From a bacterium (GTDB lineage: Bacteria > Dependentiae > Babeliae > Babeliales > RVW-14), in contig RGUK01000030.1 in assembly GCA_010027825.1 (NCBI GenBank), forward strand, positions 1 to 14,927: 14,927 nucleotides of DNA, in the 5' to 3' direction. Each line of letters opens with the position of its first letter. The first letter of the stretch is position 1. The notes beneath the pieces were generated by a model. It made no database searches and was not told the origin of the DNA. It saw only the letters and a program-made list of their open reading frames with translations. Both the position numbers and the translations under genes were made by a program. This document shows, piece by piece, positions 13,737-14,927 of this stretch.

Positions 13737-14111
13737 ATGAAGATCCAGTTTGTGGCCCCCAAGGGCTGCGGTTGTCGGTCGTTCATGCGGGAGATCTACG
13801 AGCAGGTGAACGTGTATCGTAGAACGCTCGGCCTCCGGGCCATGGCGATGAACACGTTCTACAAGGTTCGGCAGCACGCTGCTGAGGCGTGGCTGGACGA
13901 GCGCGTCAAGAAGTATCCGAAGAGTCCCGACAAGTGGCGGGGTAATCCGTTTCTGGCTAATGACCGAAACGGCGGATACGTGTTTTCGCAGCGCAATTCC
14001 AACGCGCTGCTGGCCGCGGCGGTGCAGTACAGCTTGTGCCGGCCCCGCGGACTTCCTGCTGTCAAGCTTCGCCGCGCGGCCGCCAAGCGGCGCAAGTTGA
14101 TGGCGGCGTAA
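13737..14111 (+). CDS. Hypothetical basic protein
   Basis: 124 residues, with AAGGAG (13725-13730) 6 bases before the ATG. It is rich in Arg/Lys, with a Cys pair CGC near the N-terminus (VAPKGCGCRSFMRE), a helix VYRRTLGLRAMAMNTFYKV and a strongly basic C-terminus (LRRAAAKRRKLMAA), so nucleic-acid binding is plausible. All ten lysine codons are AAG, and the gene is GC-rich, the opposite of the large genes at the start of the window. This points to a different origin or expression class. The family is not recognised. Confidence 0.75.
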   Translation: MKIQFVAPKGCGCRSFMREIYEQVNVYRRTLGLRAMAMNTFYKVRQHAAEAWLDERVKKYPKSPDKWRGNPFLANDRNGGYVFSQRNSNALLAAAVQYSLCRPRGLPAVKLRRAAAKRRKLMAA

Positions 14112-14135
14112 AAGCAGTCTGGTCGTTTTTTGTGT

Positions 14136-14182
14136 AACCCGGTGTGGGGTTTGTTTCTTCTTACGTCGCGCACACCCGCGAC
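14136..14182 (+). terminator. Weak terminator-like hairpin and a second hairpin before the 14202 gene
   Basis: AACCC (14136-14140) and GGGTT (14147-14151) pair and are followed by a T-rich run (TGTTTCTTCTT). The 5-bp stem is short for an intrinsic terminator. GTCGCG (14165-14170) with CGCGAC (14177-14182) forms a second hairpin just before the GGAGG of the next gene. Confidence 0.3.
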
Positions 14183-14201
14183 ATGGTCATGGAGGATCGT
14201 T

Positions 14202-14570
14202 ATGTTCCGTTTTCTCATGTGTGTAGTCGTCGCGTTGTTTCTTGTCAGCGTTGCGCATGCTGCCCCGCGACACCGACGCTACTACACGACACCTCAAGCT
14301 TCGACTCCTGTGAAGTCTTACTCATATGCTACGTCTTATGCTGGAGCTGGTCATACGGCTACAGCGCAGGGGGTGGCAGAGCTGCAGGCCAGCAATGGCC
14401 GCATGGGACATCACGGCGGGAACGCCGGCTATGAAGGCGTCGGCATGGGCTCGACGCCCGAAGAGGCGTTGGGAAACTGCTGCTACAGCAATAGCGGCAG
14501 AGCTGTTGTAGACCAAGGGGTCGCGCGTGGCAGGGATGGCCGGTGGTATGCGTGCAAACGCTACCGCTGA
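14202..14570 (+). CDS. Secreted protein with conserved NCCY/WYACKRY domain
   Basis: 122 residues from ATG 14202, with GGAGG (14191-14195) 6 bases upstream; an in-frame upstream ATG at 14130 lacks this and would bury the signal peptide. MFRFLMCVVVALFLVSVAHA is a signal peptide with AHA/A cleavage after residue 20. A low-complexity Tyr/Ser/Thr linker (21-55) leads to a compact domain (56-122): QGVAELQASNGRMGHHGGN, YEGVGMGSTPEEALGNCCY, VVDQGVARGRDGRWYACKRY. I recall this domain from uncultured phage and planctomycete sequences, with no assigned function. The three Cys in the domain could form disulfides after export. It probably acts at the host envelope. Confidence 0.8.
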   Translation: MFRFLMCVVVALFLVSVAHAAPRHRRYYTTPQASTPVKSYSYATSYAGAGHTATAQGVAELQASNGRMGHHGGNAGYEGVGMGSTPEEALGNCCYSNSGRAVVDQGVARGRDGRWYACKRYR

Positions 14571-14587
14571 AGCGTAGACTCGCTGAC

Positions 14588-14628
14588 GGCGGGGTGCTGG
14601 TAGTAGCCCAAGCTACTGGCACCCCGCC
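14588..14628 (+). other. Very stable 10+7-bp hairpin before the tRNA-Ile-like gene
   Basis: GGCGGGGTGC (14588-14597) pairs perfectly with GCACCCCGCC (14619-14628). After a TGG bulge, TAGTAGC (14601-14607) pairs with GCTACTG (14612-14618) around CCAA. It follows the 14202 gene by 17 bases and ends 5 bases before the tRNA-like sequence. There is no T tract. It could terminate the upstream transcript, act as a processing signal or protect the tRNA 5' leader. Confidence 0.6.
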
Positions 14629-14633
14629 CACGC

Positions 14634-14704
14634 GGGCCGCGGAAACCGGTTGGCAAGCGAGTCTTATTAACTCGCAACGCGGGGTTCGACTCCCCGGTGG
14701 CCCA
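14634..14704 (+). tRNA. tRNA-Ile(UAU)-like, D arm degenerate
   Basis: 71 bases. Acceptor GGGCCGC (14634-14640)/GTGGCCC (14697-14703) with one wobble; anticodon arm CGAGT-CTTATTA-ACTCG, with anticodon TAT at 14665-14667; variable loop CAACG; canonical T arm CGGGG-TTCGACT-CCCCG; discriminator A. The 17-base D region (14641-14657) keeps a D-loop-like GGTTGGCA but forms no normal D stem, position 8 is G, and position 37 is T where A is expected. It may be a functional atypical tRNA or a pseudogene. Confidence 0.6.
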
Positions 14705-14729
14705 TTGGTTTTGTTATCAAAGGAGCAAC

Positions 14730-14870
14730 ATGACCACAAAGAAACGCGGACTGCTTCACGTACGCCCAAAAACTATGGACTGCAATAAGCACATGAAGCC
14801 GTTCGGCAAGCGTCTTTTCTGGAAGAAAGAACGGCAGCTTGAAAAGAAAGAATGCGCGAACAATACTTAG
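14730..14870 (+). CDS. Short basic protein of 46 residues
   Basis: A small ORF reading MTTKKRGLLHVRPKTMDC and ending LEKKECANNT. AAAGGAG (14719-14725) lies 4 bases before the ATG, as strong a signal as those of the larger genes. It is very rich in Lys/Arg with two Cys (18 and 42), which suggests a nucleic-acid-binding or structural micro-protein, but no family is recognised. It lies between the Ile-like tRNA and tRNA-Glu, 8 bases before the latter. Confidence 0.55.
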   Translation: MTTKKRGLLHVRPKTMDCNKHMKPFGKRLFWKKERQLEKKECANNT

Positions 14871-14878
14871 GTCGCGGC

Positions 14879-14927
14879 GGCCCCATCGTCTAGTGGCCTA
14901 GGACAACGGATTTTCGTTCCGTTTACC
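14879..14927 (+). tRNA. trnE: tRNA-Glu(UUC), 3' part cut by the window end
   Basis: GGCCCCA acceptor strand, D arm GTCTAGTGGCCTAGGAC as in typical tRNA-Glu, and anticodon arm ACGGA-TTTTCGT-TCCGT, with anticodon TTC at 14913-14915. The window stops in the variable loop, so the T arm and 3' acceptor strand are not visible. Confidence 0.9.

Overview
The window reads as accessory/structural DNA of a large tailed bacteriophage or a closely related prophage-like element. Every convincing gene lies on the + strand, is tightly packed with short gaps or overlaps, and is mostly preceded by a clear Shine-Dalgarno sequence. A collagen-like fibre gene, a giant Cys-rich repeat protein gene, a thymidine kinase, a glycosyltransferase, many small orphan genes and interspersed tRNA genes without encoded CCA form a typical large-phage mixture. 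Several small proteins (7725, 9179 and 14202) carry motifs that I remember from uncultured phages and planctomycete genomes. A planctomycete or similar environmental host is therefore possible, but this rests on memory and not on a search.

Layout. (1) 67-7620 holds two very large genes: a 776-residue collagen-like (Gly-X-Y, Thr-rich) protein and a 1738-residue protein built from ten Cys-rich units of about 123-143 residues. They probably make surface fibres or appendages. (2) 7725-11086 is a compact run of seven genes: a two-domain Cys-containing unknown, a thymidine kinase with a modified P-loop, two small single-span membrane proteins, two small unknowns and a GT-B glycosyltransferase. The glycosyltransferase could act on the Thr-rich collagen repeats or on host surface sugars. 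(3) 11188-11926 encodes a two-span membrane protein and an exported NTF2-like protein. (4) 11935-12484 is the most unusual part. A complete cloverleaf with a Lys(UUU) anticodon loop but non-canonical D and T loops is followed at once by a leader RNA. The leader can pair across the start codon of an A-rich PD-(D/E)XK-type nuclease gene. (5) 12514-14927 alternates small, higher-GC orphan genes with tRNA genes: Leu(UAA) with an unexpectedly short variable loop, Val(UAC), an Ile(UAU)-like gene with a degenerate D arm, and a Glu(UUC) gene cut by the window end. Several strong hairpins lie between them.

How it fits together. All five tRNAs or tRNA-like genes have U at the wobble position and would read A-ending codons. 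These are the codons favoured in the large structural genes (lysine is nearly always AAA there). Some small genes in region 5 use the opposite preference (lysine only AAG in the 13737 gene), so the window is a mosaic of at least two codon-use classes. No intergenic stretch exceeds 300 bases. No CRISPR array, insertion sequence, integrase or rRNA was seen.
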